Below, piece after piece: positions 12,446-26,233 of a stretch of DNA of 64,000 nucleotides. The translations under genes and the position numbers were made by a program. The notes below the pieces were generated by a model, which was not told where the DNA came from, searched no databases, and saw nothing but the letters and a program-made list of their open reading frames with translations. The DNA comes from Casuarina equisetifolia (lineage: Eukaryota; Streptophyta; Magnoliopsida; Fagales; Casuarinaceae), in NCBI GenBank assembly GCA_028551475.1, contig CM052357.1:15051931-15115930 (forward strand), in the 5' to 3' direction. Numbering within the stretch: the stretch's first letter is position 1; the number at the start of each line of letters is the position of its first letter.

Positions 12446-13774
12446 AAAATACGCTCTCTACCAACCCCCAAAAGTAAAAACAGATTCATGTAAACAATCA
12501 ATAAATGGTAAATAAATTCATTTTTCTTTGTGTTTTATTTGTTTCAAATGGGTTTTGTTTTGGCTGAGGGAGTTTTATTTGTATGCAGTTGTATGATAAT
12601 CCCAGCCAATACAATGGATGCATAGATAATCAGAGGGAGCATTTACATTGCAGAATTTCCTACAGAAGAGAAAGCTCACTGTTTTCTTTTTTTAGTTGCA
12701 AATACTGTAATTACATGTCATTTTTGTTGAATAATTTTTTCTTTTTTTATTCTTTGGTTCACGTCATAGTTTGCATAAAAATTGTGGAGGATTCACCCCT
12801 TTTGATCACTAGCTTTTGTTTGCCCGTTTATGCATCCGGTGCTTGTGAATCATACTCAAACAAATATATTCTTTGTTATCATCATATTATAAATGTGTGT
12901 ATGAAAATGAACCTTCGTGTTGGTTTGGGGGTATATTCTCTGTTGATATTATAAAATTGCAGGGGCGGCTACGGTGGTGGTTGTATAATATATCATTTTG
13001 TTGATTTAGACAGAGCAGCGGATGGTCCTCTTTGTCACTATTAAATGAACAAAACTAAACAAAAAAAAAGATGAAAAAAATAGATTGTACTTAATCGTTG
13101 CACAATCTTTATTCTTCAGCTTGACAATGAAAATATCAATGGACACCGTATGAAAGAGAGAGACTAAAATAAAATAAAATAAATTGCGAGAGAGGACTTG
13201 AGTAGAGTTCTCCTGTTACAACCACGCATTGCCCAAATGTACACGGAAAAGGGTAAGATGACCTTTTCCTCTTTTTCTTCGTCTTCCTCCAATAGCTGGA
13301 AGAGAAGTGGACGGATTGGAAGCCACTTACCAAGAGAGGAAGGGGATGTGTTTATTTTCCGTTTATTACTTACTATTGAATCAATTTATAGCGAAGATGT
13401 GAATGCATTGTGATCCATGGCCTTTGTAAAGGCTGACCCACCCTTTTTCGTTGGATATTGGGGCCACCTTTCGACCTCCTTTTATGGAGTGATGATTAGC
13501 CACCTCACATTTTCTCTTCGTTGTTCTCTTTCCAATTATTGTTGGTTTATTTATTTGTTGGCCTCTATCATGTGCCAAGTTAAGATGATTCTTCTGTACG
13601 CATCAATTTATATATATACCCTTGAGGATTCTTTTGCATACTTTTGTACCGAGTTGAGAAAATCTGTTGGTTGAAATTTGTATTATTCTACTAGCCTATT
13701 GTATGTTGTAGACACGGATTATCAACAAATTTCTCGAATTAATGAATTTGGGTGTAAGAATTAGGAGAGGAGAC
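12446..13774. other. FLA 3' UTR and intergenic region
   Basis: The stretch after the FLA stop is T-rich, with AATAAA-like sites near 12499 and 12512 that could serve polyadenylation. Beyond that I see no gene, RNA or clear repeat. Open frames are short and unrecognised. Confidence 0.45.
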
Positions 13775-16700
13775 TTCATCACACCCAAGGGATTTTATGT
13801 GTCTCAATACCAAAGAGACCATTGAGTGATCAAAAACAATTAAATTATAAAGTCAATTTCGAATAAAATTCCTTATAAGATAGAAACTTGAAGTTCCCTA
13901 CTCAATGAAGGCTACCATCTAATTTTCATCGCAAACCAATTCCACATTCACTATGAATTTTTCCCTGCCTAATCTCTAATCTCATGATTTTCTCTCTAAC
14001 ATTGCACAACCCACATCTTCTCTTTTGCTCTTGGCGGCTGCACGGAATTTAGGCCAACATGCACCATATAGAATAGGAATAGCCCAATAGTGGGCCCTGT
14101 AATGCTAGGCTTATGTGGCCCATGTAAGGGCTTTGTGCATTTTCTATTATTAATGAAATTATAAGGCTACTATTCCCTAATTTGGAAAAGAAAAAAAAAA
14201 TAGACCATTTAAGCCTTAAGTTTTATTTAAAAGACTTAACAAAGTAAAACCTAATTACCTAAAAAATCCAACAATAAAATAAACATAATAATACCTAATT
14301 GAAAAGCCTAAGCCCATATTGTCTCTTCATGGTCCTATAAATGCACCCTCTCCAAATCTTTGTTTTCAAGGATTGATAAGAATTGAACAATGCCTTACCT
14401 TTTTTTCACCATTTGATGTATAAGGATAGTTGTATCAATCCTTCTTCTGATTGCTCAATCTTTTCTTGTTTGTGATTACATTGATGCCCCCAATAATAAG
14501 GCTTATCACAATTAAAACATAATCCTTTTGCCTTTTTAACTTTTTAGTTCCTCTGTATCGCATTTTATATGGAAGAATTTATTGAAGGAGTTGAAGAAAC
14601 TACCTTGTAAGGTTCTTGAGCTCAATTCCCACCTATGAACTGAAGATGTCTCCATAGGTTGAGGTGGTGGTTGAGTGGAACCATAATTTGAACTCACTAT
14701 TGTATCTTGCAAACGAGCTAACTTAATTTAGTTATCTAAATCATATGGTTTTGAGTTAAGTGATGCATTTCAAAGCTCCCTTTTAAGCCTTTTAAAAAGC
14801 TTTACATAAAATACTTTTTTATTGACCCTAGCATTTTTGCCAAAACTCAGGGTTTCAGGTGTCAAACTATTCTACATAATCTTTTCTAGGTCAAGCTAGA
14901 GAAACTCTCTAACAACATTGTCATGTTGCATATCTTCAAACCTTTCACAAACCAATACCGTAAATGAATGCTAGTTAATAGTCCTATGAGACATATGTAA
15001 TGCTTAAAACTATTTATATGTTCTTCCTTATAAATTAAGGCTGTGTATTTTACTTTATGCTTCTTGCTCATTGGATTAAATTGATATCACTATCATTGTC
15101 CATCGTATATGACCTACTCCATTAAACTTAAGGAAATCAAATTTAGGGAAATAAAGCTTATTAGAGGTTACAATTCAAGAATGGTCTTCTTTAAAGTCAT
15201 CCTATCTCCTTCAAAATTCTATGTGCTCTTGACCATCTAGTGATAGCCATAATCACATGATTCTTCCTTGTCACAATGGTGGTGCATTCCATTCTTTCCT
15301 TAGACTTTGAAAATTCCTAAGCCCTTACCAAGATCCTATACTTTCATTAATTCTAATTGCAATTCTAGCTAGTTTCTTACCCTTCCTTTAGTCAATGGTG
15401 GATTTGGTCAACTGAGGAAAACCCACATTAAGGTTAATAATACCTTCAAATTTAGGAATCTCCACTTGTAGGCCACAATCATCATCATATCTCTTCCTCT
15501 TTCCTTTCCCACTTTTATTATTGCCATAATCTTCTTAAGAGGCATGGTCATCATATTAGTTACCTGAAGGGCTTTAGCATAGGTTTAGCTTTTAAGATTT
15601 GGAGAATATTTAACAATTGTCTAACATTTTGTTTGCTACCTCTTATGGTGGAATTGGGGAAGAAGAGTTATTACGATTAGACATTGCTAAAAGAGCTTAC
15701 TCAAACAAACTTAGGCTTTGATATCTCTTTATGCAAACCTGGTGGCAAGATTGAATGAGCTTTATTAAAGGTTAAGGTAGGGTGGTTGTTTTTCTTGTGA
15801 GGAAAGTTGTGTTTGGGTAGGAAGAAAGGTGAAAAATGAAAATGATAGTTGCCAAGATAAACTTCAAGGTGTAAAAGCTACACTACCAACCAAGGAGCTG
15901 TTTCATTACCAATCTTTTGTAAAAATTGGATAAAAGGTTCACAAGTTGAACAAATAACTTATGGTTTTCTATTTTTCTAAAAAAAAAAAGCATGGTTACA
16001 ACTAAAATGACTTATCATTTAAATAAGGAACCAAACTTAATCCTAAGAAAATCCAAATAAATCAAGATTCCATGACAACTAAGAAAACTTAGACAAATTA
16101 GGGTTCCAAACAATTAAGGAAAACCTAAACAAATTAGGGTTTCATATAACTAACAAAAACCCAAACAAATTAGGGTTTAAGGCCTAAACAGTGAAATCAT
16201 CTTTGATAATATAGAAACCCTATAAAATTAAGAACTCAATGAAAGTTTAAGAAAACTACTAAACATTAAGTAAGAAATCCCAAAACAAGTAAGAGATTCT
16301 AATGAATTATTGAGATGTTCTTCAACCTTGCTCTTCTTAGATCAATTAGGCATATTGTGACCAAACTTGTATTTGCTAACAAGAATAACATATGGGCTAG
16401 AAAATAGCTTGAATTTACATAGATGCTCTTATATCAAAATATTAAAGAAAGCATTGATTAACAAAAATAATTAGATTGTAAAATCTTTTTCAAATGAAAT
16501 TTCTCACAAGATACCTTAAACCCAATGTTCCCTATTCAATGGAGGTTGTTACTTTGGTTTCAATTTCAAAACAATATGACATTCATCATTAGTCTTTCCT
16601 TAACTTGTTATTTATTAAATAACCTTAATTCCTAACAAAAAAATGATTGGGTTTAAATACCTTAAACAACTAGGCCATTCAAACCCTAGATCTTGCATAA

Positions 16701-16830
16701 GAAATATAATAAAGTAAAACCCAATTATTTTTAAAAAATAAACAGTAAAATAAAGTTTAATAATAACTAATTGAAGCCCAAACCCATATTGTGTCTCCAT
16801 GATCTTGACATACTCTCTTGTAATTAACAT
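13775..16830 (-). mobile_element. Old Ty3-gypsy-type LTR retrotransposon fossil
   Basis: An old, badly broken LTR element; ends are approximate. Two imperfect direct repeats, about 13775-14345 and 16420-16815, share blocks in order (for example AAGTAAAACC followed by AATTA, then AGCCCA and CCATATTGT) and look like remnants of terminal repeats. Between them, on the minus strand at about 14440-15690, lie gag-like remnants, including a CCHC-like knuckle (CFNCDKPYYWGHQC) typical of Ty3-gypsy gag. A degenerate initiator-Met-type primer site (ATATCAAAGCC on the minus strand) lies near 15715, which fits minus-strand orientation. The terminal repeats differ greatly, so the insertion is old, likely many millions of years. 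Numerous breaks are present. Confidence 0.6.
16069..16176. repeat. Three 36-bp tandem units inside the gypsy fossil
   Basis: Units at 16069-16104, 16105-16140 and 16141-16176 are each exactly 36 bp and end in ACAAATTAGGGT; a weaker fourth unit precedes them. Similar units in the reverse orientation occur at about 56640-56790, supporting a shared LTR family. Confidence 0.85.
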
Positions 16831-18218
16831 TTGGTTATAGTGAAGGCTTGGCTCTTCATGATCCTAAGCATGGATTTTATACATATGTATGAGAGCAAAC
16901 ATCTATTTCATACTCCATTTATAATTGTATTAATTTAAATATTTCTTTCACATGTCAAATCCAAAGGTTACATGTATTTCAACCATTATATTGCTTTGAG
17001 ATATTTGTGTATATCGTTGCATATTGAATTCTAAATGATATTGTTGCCTGTTTTTCCACAAGGGTTTTGTAAATATTTGTTAGCATTAAAGTTAGTGTAT
17101 CTACCAGTTCATGGATTGAGATGAAAATTATATATCCAATTTCAATGTTGGAATTAAGCGTAAATTTTTTATCCTATTTGTATGTGATTTTGTTTAACAA
17201 CTTGAATGGATTGAAATCAAAATTATACATCTAATTGTAAAACAATATAAGTTTGAAATATAAAAATTTAAAAAAATGAAAATTTTCTAAGACGAAAAAC
17301 ATTGGTGTGAATGGATTTTGATTGTTTAATTAAAGAATAAAAGCAAAATATAAAAGACACGAAGAATTGTAGACGGTACAGTGCGGTGAGTTGGGCCTAA
17401 AATAAGCATACGGTTCGGCATAGAGGTCGTATGGAGGGAGCCTCAAAATGAGCCCCCGAGTTCGTGCCGAGTCCGTACAACCGACATTTAAGCCCTCCTT
17501 AGTGCCAATTTGACGGTCGCTTGCCATTCCTCCGCAGTGCGAACACAATCTGCGTTGTCTTTTGCTCGACGGTTGCACCCAGGTTGGAACTGTGTGGTCT
17601 ACCACACCTGTAAATTTTTCCAAAGGCTTCTCGATATCTAGGGTTCGTTGTACGTAGTGCTTCGTGTGGTTTTATCGCAAGCAATAAAGTTCCCTAATTT
17701 CAGTAGTTCGACCTTAGTTTGTGGGAGCTTGATCCGATTCTGTGTATTGACCTCGAAGTTGCAAAAATCTACACAAATTTAGATTCAATGTCGAAGAATC
17801 AATCGGCTCACCTCGATCTCAAACTCCTAGGCGAGTTTAATTTCTTTTAGGTTTCTTTCTGACTAGCGAATCCTCTTTTCTAGGTTTATAGTTTTGTTAA
17901 TGTGCGTTCGTGTGCTTTCTTGGTGTGCTTCGCCTTTGTTTAGTTGTTGGTTTGATTGCTAATTGATTGTGCTCGAATGTAAGAGGTAAAGCGAATAGAA
18001 GATTTAATACTTGGGGATATATGTTCTTTCGTACACGTCTTTTTTAAATCGAAAACGGTAAGAACATTAGCTCTTTTGGTATCTCAAGACTGGTTGAAGT
18101 TTCTTGAAGTTGTTGGTGTTGTTATTTTTTTGTGCATTACGGAATATGAAAATTTGGTTTGAAAGATTTTGGTAAACTTGAAGTTCCTCTAACATGCTCA
18201 TTCCTTCAGATTCTCGAA
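16831..18218 (+). promoter_or_regulatory. RPAP2 upstream region and probable leader
   Basis: The first 450 bases are AT-rich with nothing recognised. From about 17350 base composition becomes more even, as expected for a promoter and first exon. An acceptor (TTCCTTCAG, ending at 18209) lies just before the start codon and suggests a leader intron. An upstream ATG at 17788 opens a short frame. No TATA box was identified with confidence. Confidence 0.4.
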
Positions 18219-21200
18219 ATGGCAAGGGAGCAACCAATCACAGTCAACGATGCTGTTTACAAACTGCAGCTTTCGTTACTGGATGGCATCCAAGATGAAA
18301 ACCAGCTTTTTGCTGCCGGATCTCTGATGTCACGCGGCGACTATGAAGATGTTGTGACTGAGCGTTCAATTGCAAACCTATGTGGTTATCCTCTTTGCCG
18401 CAATTCTCTGCCATCTGATCGCTCTTCAAAGGGCCGCTATCACATCTCCCTGAAGGAACACAAGGTTTATGATCTACAGGAGACGTACATGTATTGCTCC
18501 TCCGGCTGTGTTATTAACAGCAGAGCTTTTGCTATGAGCTTGCAAGATGAAAGATGTTTAATTTTGAATTCAGAAAAACTTAATGAGGTTTTGAGTTTGT
18601 TTGGGAACTTGAGTTTGGATTCTGGGGATGATTTGGGGAAGAATGGGGATTTAGGATTTTCTGGCTTGAAAATTCAGGAGAACTCACCAACTAAGGTTCG
18701 GGAAGTGTCTCTGGAGCAGTCGATTGGTCCTTCAAATGCGATTGAAGGATATGTTCCGCAGAGAGATTGTAATTCCAAACCTTTGCCTTCAAAAGATATC
18801 AGAGAAGGTACGAACTTTAAATCTTCAGCTTGAGACTCCTATGGAAGTCTTTATCAGTGTCTCTTTTGTATTAAATGTCAGATCTCTCACAGACAGCAAC
18901 CGTATGTTGTATGTTGGAGAATCTTACCCTTGCTTAGGTTGATGAGAAAGGGGGGAAAATAATTTTGAGTCTCAAAATGAACTTGGATTGTGTGTTGCAG
19001 GATCCAAAGCTAAACATGCCAAGTTGAGTAGTGAAAAAGACTTGCTTATAAAAGAAATGGACTTCACGAGTACTATAATCACTAAAGACGAATATAGTGT
19101 CTCCAAAGAGCCACCAGGTTCAATGAAGACTGCTTCCAACTCTAAATCAAAGAAAGCAAAGGGTAGAGCTAAGGACTCAGAGGATCAAATGACCATATTT
19201 GAAAAGCCATCTGTTGTCAGAAAGAACGATTCTGAAAGAAATTCAAGCGGCTTAAAAAGGGAAAAGAGTAAAATGGTCAGCAAAGATAATCATAGCATCC
19301 CGGAGGTGCCTTTAGCTTCAAGTTCCTCAACTGGTTCCTCTGGATATACCACAGAAGCAGAAAAGAAAGCCAATGTTGAAAAAGCAGCCAAATCAAATGG
19401 AACTGTGCACAAATCCTCTCTTCAAGCTTCAGGTAGAAAGAAATCTAATCGCTCTGTTACATGGGCTGATGAGAAAATTGATGGCTCTGGGGGTGGAAAC
19501 CTTTGTGAGGTCAGAGATGTGGAAAACAGAAAAGATGTTCCTGAAAGATCAGGTGGTACCGATGTGGAAGACGAAAATGAAAAGGTGCGTTTTGCATCTG
19601 CAGAAGCTTGTGCGATAGCATTGAACCAAGCAGCAGAAGCTGTTGCTTCTGGAGAATCTGATGCCATTGATGCTGGTATGTTGCTGTATGCCTTCGTGTT
19701 TGTGTATTACTGTATGCTCTCAAGTTTGTGTTATCAAACAATTTTTTTGTTTTTAGATAGCTTAACTGAGTGATTAACTTCTACTTTTCCATGTTTCACA
19801 TTCAATATCCAGTTTCTGAAGCTGGAATTATTTTATTGCCACATCAAAGTGATGTAAATGAAGAGGAACCAGTGGACGATATTGAAGGGGAACCAGAGGA
19901 TGATTTTGGTATGCTTGAACCAGAATCAGCTTCTTTAAAGTGGCCAGAGAAGCCTGGCATTCCACATTCTGATCTGTTTGACCCTGAAGATTCGTGGTAT
20001 GATGCTCCACCCGAAGGTTTCAGCTTGACTGTAAGTTCTTTCTATTTAAACAAAGACTGCAGTGATTTTTATTTCACTATTTTTAAATTTCAGCTTCACT
20101 CGATTCAAACTTACTGTGATTTAGTTATCACCTTTTGCTACCATGTGGATGGCTCTCTTTTCATGGATAACATCATCTTCCTTGGCTTATATATACGGGA
20201 GAGACGAAAGTTATCATGAAGATTATCTATCAGTTAATGGAAAGGAGTACCCCCGTAAGATTGTTTTGGCAGATGGCCGTTCTTCAGAAATCAAGGAAAC
20301 TCTTGCTGGTTGTCTTGCTCGGGCTTTACCAGGAGTAGTTGCTGATCTAAAACTGCCAACACCAATATCTATTTTGGAGCAAGGAATGGTAGTTATTCCA
20401 AAACCTTCCTTTGTTGTTTCAGCAGTGAATAATGAAATGAAGATTCTTGGTAGTTAGCTCCTAAAACATCAAGTAAAGAAATTAGATGCTAATTTGGGTT
20501 ATTGAAAGGTTAAGATCCTTATGATAAGTCGAAGAGAAGTACCTCCTGAGGTGTTTGAAGTCTTTAAATAATAGGAATTGTGTAGGACATTTTCTTGATA
20601 TTTATTGTTGGGCATTTAAGCTTATTTTGTTGACCTGTCTCTGGATAACAGACCTACCTGTATATATAACTTCTTTGGAGAATATCTAATTTCTAGTTGA
20701 ATCAATGACATTTATATTTCAAGATTATCTTTGCATGTTGCGAACTAAATTTAATTCTGCACAAAAATATGGTTTCCTGTATAATCCTTTTGGTTTCTAT
20801 CCTTCTTCCTTAACCAATACCCACTTCCAAAAAGTTGAGATTCTTCTGATGAGTTGTTTTTTTGACCATGAGAAGCCAGTCTGCTGTGGAATGACATACA
20901 AATGTACTCCTGTTGCATTGTATGATTTTAGCACAAGTCGAGTTTCCTGTATAATCCTGTTGGTTTTCCTTCTTCCATAAACAATATCCGCTTCCAAAAA
21001 ATTGATATTCCTCTTTTCCAGTGCTGTGGAATGACCATTCATGTATTCCTATTGCATAGTAGACATATAAGATAAAAGCCTTGCCTCAAACTCAAGTGAT
21101 GGCATAACTTATAACATGAAATCTGTTATGGTAATAGTTTTTCACCTTTTCCTATCTCAAGCAGCTTCCCACAACTAATTTGTATCTGCATTCTGTATTT

Positions 21201-22176
21201 TGTCTTTGATAATGTGAAAGCAATTTTTATGTAATAATTTGTGTTTATTGTACCATGTTGGGCTTGTTATCTGCCTGCTGGTCTTGGTGACACTTTTATG
21301 CTTTTTTCCCTTTTTTGTAGGCCACAAAAATACTTTATTTTTAATAATCTCAATGTATCCTGCATTACGATTGAATTTTTTCATTTTTACAGGCACATAG
21401 TTGATGTTTTCCTTCTGATAATATTTATGCCTTGCAGTGAGGATAATATCATCTAAGTTCAGTGTTATCGTCCAATGATTAGACGATTTTATTTTTAATT
21501 TTTGTTCTGGTGAAGCATCACGTAGAAGTTCTTATGCAGGGGCGAATGTTAGATACAATGACTTTTATTGATCCACTCCCAGCTTTCAGATTGAAACAGT
21601 GGCAAGTGATTGTTCTTCTGTTCATTGAAGCTCTCTCTATTTGTCTGATACCTGCACTTACACCACACCTGACTAATAGGAGGATTTTATTGTCAAAGGT
21701 AAAACCTATGCTATATTCTTATGATCTTTTGCACTTAACTTTGGATTAGGGATCCTTGATAGCGGTACATTATTTTTCACCCTAAAAGTGCAAGTTAGAT
21801 TTGCAGCTGTAGGCGTTGTGTAGATGTAGAATTACGGAGTTGCAGTGAGGGTTAACTATGTATACCACTTATGCTAGAATTTTGTTTTATTTATTGTCAA
21901 AGAGAAGAAAAATTGGTAGTCAGCTGTCACACTCAGAGAGGCTGGAAATTAAATGTTGGAGAATGAAAGAAAATCTGATGTTGAATTTGAAGAAATTGAG
22001 TTCTTAAGGGTGCTGACTGCCTTAATATTGCAAAGGATTAAACTTTTCTGGTTTTTTGGTTGATTAAATAGGTGTTGGATGGTGGCCAATTAAGTATTGA
22101 AGAGTACGAAATTATGAAGGATCTCGTGATTCCACTTGGCAGAGCACCTCATTTCTCATCTCAGAGTGGAGCTTGA
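18219..22176 (+). CDS. RPAP2: RPAP2/RTR1-like RNA polymerase II CTD phosphatase
   Basis: Plant homologue of human RPAP2 and yeast Rtr1 (RIMA in Arabidopsis), linked to nuclear import and CTD Ser5 dephosphorylation of RNA polymerase II; function is inferred from family. Exons 18219-18807, 19001-19675, 19813-20030, 20125-20388, 21540-21698 and 22072-22176 give 669 residues. The RTR1 zinc-binding domain spans about residues 30-112 with ligands C55, C60 (CGYPLC), C93 and C97 (CSSGC), followed by INSRAFAMSLQDER. The middle (about 200-420) is a Lys/Ser-rich, probably disordered linker with a conserved SNRSVTWADEKIDG block. The C-terminal plant block includes FATMWMALFSWITSSSLAY, LAGCLARALPG and KQWQVIVLLFIEALS. 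Start chosen at the first ATG of the MAREQPITVNDAV block. It is convergent with the WVD2-LIKE gene; only 462 bp separate the two stop codons. Confidence 0.94.
20772..21062. repeat. Imperfect duplication inside RPAP2 intron 4
   Basis: Two units offset by 170 bp begin with GTTTCCTGTATAATCC at 20772 and 20942. Both contain CTTCCAAAAA and a GCTGTGGAATGAC block, the second unit being shorter. It lies within the 1151-bp fourth intron and is unlikely to affect coding. Confidence 0.8.
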
Positions 22177-22638
22177 TGGAAAAGAAATGGCAAACTACAA
22201 ATGGACATCTTATTTGTTGTTTTCTATTTTGTTGTACCCCTCAGTCTTGTCTATGATAACCTTTTTGTAAATTCTGAGGTTTGGTTTGATGGGACGAGGG
22301 TAAACTTTTGTTTTTAGTTACTGTGGAAAGATTGATTTGTCCATGAACTATATTGACTCTGAGACTTTTGGTACCTCGTTCCCAAGTCATGAAAAACAAG
22401 GACAAAAAAGGAGACCTATCATCAATAACTTATAAAAAAATATGGGGCATTCATTAACGAAATACAAGAGGGATACGGATCACTGTGTCAAACACTTTCC
22501 ATAGCTGTGGATTACAATATTCGACTTACATGATATGATTTACTCACGACCTTTGTATTCACAAGACAAAGAAAATCTCTTTTGTTTGATTACTCCAATG
22601 AAATCTTAAAACTTCAAGGTGCCAGATTTAAGCCTTTA
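22177..22638. other. Intergenic gap between convergent RPAP2 and WVD2-LIKE genes
   Basis: These 462 bp separate the two stop codons and must hold both 3' UTRs and both poly(A) sites. T-rich stretches near 22200-22320 suit the plus-strand end. The transcripts may overlap tail to tail; no distinct terminator was identified. Confidence 0.5.
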
Positions 22639-24760
22639 TTACCCTCCAACTGTAACTTCATGAGGGAGTATCTCAGGGGTAGGTGAATTCGAAACCGGCG
22701 CATTGTTCTGGGTGGTGTCAGTTGCAGTGGAATCTAGGGTGCTTTCATCTTTGTATTCCGAAAGACAAAGGGATTGGCCCCCCTGGCTTTCTCCCTTTTG
22801 GGCCTCTGGTCTAAACTTGGTAGGTTTTGTTTCAGTTTTAGATACTCCAACAACTTCCTGAGGCTGAAGATTGTACTGGGATTTTCTAACCGGCTTCTTA
22901 GAAGCAGCAAAACTTCCTTTGGTTGAATCGTTCTCTTCTCGGTCAAGCCGTGGGCTCCGAGAAGAACCACCGCCTTCTGCAGTGTTGTTCGCGGCAACCC
23001 GATTCTTGCTCTTCGCAAGCTTTGAAGACGCGTCCCCTTCCGACGAGTTGTTTCTCGGAGTCACAGAGCTCTTCTGCCTTCCAAGCTTTGGAGAAATTGC
23101 GCGCGTCGTTGGCATCTGGAACAATGAGTTGACACAATTGAAAAGTGCACGAAGCAGATTGGGAAGAAGAAAGAACCTAAAGCTTCTTCAATTATGAAGG
23201 CTAAGCCAAGGTTTCAATTTCTTTAATAAGCAAAGAGTAAGTCGACCATGGGAATGATTACCTTCTTTAGTTCTGTTTTTGGAGGGGGCTCCTTGTAGAA
23301 ACTTGGCATTGGTGTAGCTTTAAATGTCATGCTCTTCCTCAGTTGCTTGATCTCCGCCTCCCGGTTTTCCTGCAAGATAACCAGGAACTATTGGTGCTTT
23401 TTTTAAAAAGTGAATGTCTTCCAAGTGCATGCCAATTTTCTAGTCCCATTACCTTTGATTTCTCTTGCAAGTTGGTTCTTTCTACTTCTCTTGCCTGAAT
23501 CTTCTCTTCTAGCTTTGAAAAGAACTGGTTAAGAAAAAGCACAATCGGTCAGTGACGGGTGTATGATAAAGACTTTTGAACAAGGTAAAAGAAAGGTCAT
23601 CAACAACCTCCTTGCGTTTTTCAGCTCGTTCTTCCAACCTGAAGGAAAATCCTAAACTGCTGCCCCTCAGTTCACGAGGAGTCCCCCGAGGAGTAGCGGT
23701 TCTGGAAATCATAAAAGAATATTGTCAGGACATGAATGTTATACGGTAGAAACAAGGATAATGACCGTCGAGGAGAAAGAGAGAAAGAAAAATGGATCGT
23801 ACGTAGTAGTAGAACCACCGTCATCATTATCATCATCATCGTCATCTTTCACCTGCAGTCCTGTTTTCATAGGAGTTGAATTCTGATTTACTGATCTGCA
23901 GTTACATCATATCACATAACATGAGAAGAATTCATTCAGCAAAATTTAGAACGCAAAACTATTTTGACGGGTGGTGACTCACTGGGATGGCTCCGGTGGA
24001 CAGTTACCAGTAGCCTTCAAAGAACCAGACTTCTCAAGCTGGGTTAAGAAGCAAGAACAAAGTTAAGCATGACGTATGGTAATCAATGGAAGGTTTGTAA
24101 GGTAAAGGGTAGAATAAAAGATTACCACAGAGCGCCTGATGGATGCAGGCCTGTTGAGATGGTTTGAACGGGAAGTTGAAGTGATAGGTCCAGTGGAGGC
24201 CTGGGATTTAGTCCCATTTCTTTGAGCATCTTTGTCTTCTCTCTTCGAGGGGTACACATCAATGCTCTTGTTTATAATGTCAGCGCGGACTCCTTTCTTC
24301 GGAAAGGAAAGACTCTGATTAAGCATTGACTTCTGGCTACGAGAAAAAGGAATCGTGGTTTTCAGAATGGATTTATCCTTGGCCAGCTTATTGTTCTTTG
24401 GAGAATCACCATTCTGTATTCTGGGTACCTGACCACAGAAGGACAGAAATATTAGTGACACCGAACAAGATCGTTAATCATCAAGAATCAGCACAAGGGT
24501 AAATTTCTTAGCCGCAGAACCTTCATAGATTTTGAATTTTTACTTGTGGAAACAGCTCCGGAAGCTTTAACTGCTACTCCGGAAGAATTGATGCCTTGAG
24601 CTTTCTTTGCTGGTTTAGATTTTCCGTTCATGGCGGGAACTTCACTGGTACCAACATTCTCATCACCCTTTTTGATCAAGTCCACCATTGATTCTCCTGC
24701 ATATTTTTGTCCCATAACACCTCTCTCATCCTCCAAAGTAACCGCGTTTTGAGACTCCAT
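22639..24760 (-). CDS. WVD2-LIKE (WDL) microtubule-associated protein, TPX2 domain
   Basis: Plant WVD2/WDL family protein, known to bind and bundle cortical microtubules and influence cell expansion; role inferred. Exons in transcript order: 24760-24521, 24428-24126, 24038-23983, 23895-23803, 23701-23608, 23524-23453, 23369-23262 and 23115-22639, giving 480 residues. Residues 1-230 are polar and disordered, with a [13 protein letters not shown] block and an acidic run ([12 protein letters not shown]). The TPX2 domain lies at about 248-318: [16 protein letters not shown], then a charged helix ([13 protein letters not shown]), then [17 protein letters not shown], the family signature. The C-terminal third is Ser/Lys-rich with [10 protein letters not shown]. 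The start is the first ATG after a likely leader intron (acceptor next to 24796). Which WDL paralogue this is was not settled, so no symbol is given. Confidence 0.92.
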
Positions 24761-26225
24761 TTTGTGACAGATGCTTATGGAAGGGAAAGAAGATTTCTGC
24801 AGAACCAGTCAAAAACACTTCACTCAATCCACTCAATCACATGAACTAATATTGGAAACAACACGAGACAGATTACACACTAGTAAATCCAAATTCTACT
24901 ACTACTTTCTTCTCTGACTCAAGCTCCTTCCATTGCGTCTGATCAATTTGTTTATCTTTATTTCAATTGCAAAAAGATTCACACAAAATAAGCTCGAATG
25001 GGCTGCAGAGAGAAGATCGAATTAGTGTCGGCTAAAGATTGCTTTTTTCATTTGGTTGCAGAAAAAAGCAAAAGAAACAATGCAGAGCCAGATACAGAGG
25101 ATAAGGATTCCGAATATTAAACAGAACAAAATTGGCAGAGGTTGAATTAACGACGACTACAGGGCATTTTTCACTAGAACCCTGCTTCATGATTCGGAAT
25201 AATTCAACTAAAGGATGGTAAACTCCGAATTCTCAAACAGACTCTTCTCTTTCTGCTTTTTCCATACTTTCCAGATCCAGAGGGTTTGGCCTAAAAATGA
25301 TCGTCTCCTTATTTTCAGGCGCTGACCCTCCATCAAGGAAGAAAGGGTAAGGGCTTGTCACAGACAAAAATAAGCACACAAACTCTAAACAGATCTAGCA
25401 CCACTCTTCATGCCTGCCGCTCCAATAAAAGGATCTCGGATTCCTGCTGATCATTGTTATTCATCATGATGTACAGAACTCTTACAAATGGATGGCCCAA
25501 AGGACTGCCACTCCTTAGTCAGAAAAATAAGATCTCTAGGATTCAAGAAACCTTACTAAATACAGCACTGAAAAGCATTTCATCTGAATATAAATTCTCC
25601 CTACGTATCATGTTCTCGAAGATGCACCACAAAACTTTGGATTCTATGTATTTCTTTCTTAACCCACAGTACCGCTCAAACCTTTCCCCAGTTTTTTCCC
25701 CTCCTTGCCACTTTGATTGACAAATTATACTGAAGTTCCTCTAAAAGAGGAACATCTGCACGGGAGAAAACGTTTCAAGATTTGATCCTCTTTCTGATTC
25801 GCACTCAACACCAATCATCATTTCAAAATCCTAATGGTCTTTCATGCTATTTTTGTACATAACAATCTTTACATAAAGTAGACGAGAAAAAGGAAAAAGG
25901 ACGCATACCAAGTTGGCCAAATGAATTTCTTGCACTTCTGTAACTAAGAAAGTAGGCTGAGGATTGATAAAATCATCATAAGCAGACGAGGCTCAAAACT
26001 TGTGCACAGCAGGAGAGGACACGTAAAATTAAACAGCGAAAGAAAACACAGACATCAAATAAAAATACTACTAAGCAGTAAATCAAACATTTTGATGTCA
26101 CAACATAGAAACTAAATCACATAGCAACAAAGTTTCAGCTAAGCAAAAGTCATAGAAATTCAATGTTTTGTAGAAGTTGCAGCGTGTACCTAGGAAAGTT
26201 GGTATCTGGGTATTTGGACTTTAAC

Positions 26226-26233
26226 TATAAATA
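26226..26233 (+). promoter_or_regulatory. TATA box, plus strand, inside the WVD2-LIKE leader region
   Basis: TATAAATA lies in the context ACTATAAATAGGAGCC, which is close to the plant TATA consensus, and is followed about 25-30 bases later by CACATAGAGAG, a plausible start. It points away from the WVD2-LIKE coding region. No long ORF follows on the plus strand. A chance match cannot be excluded. Confidence 0.3.
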
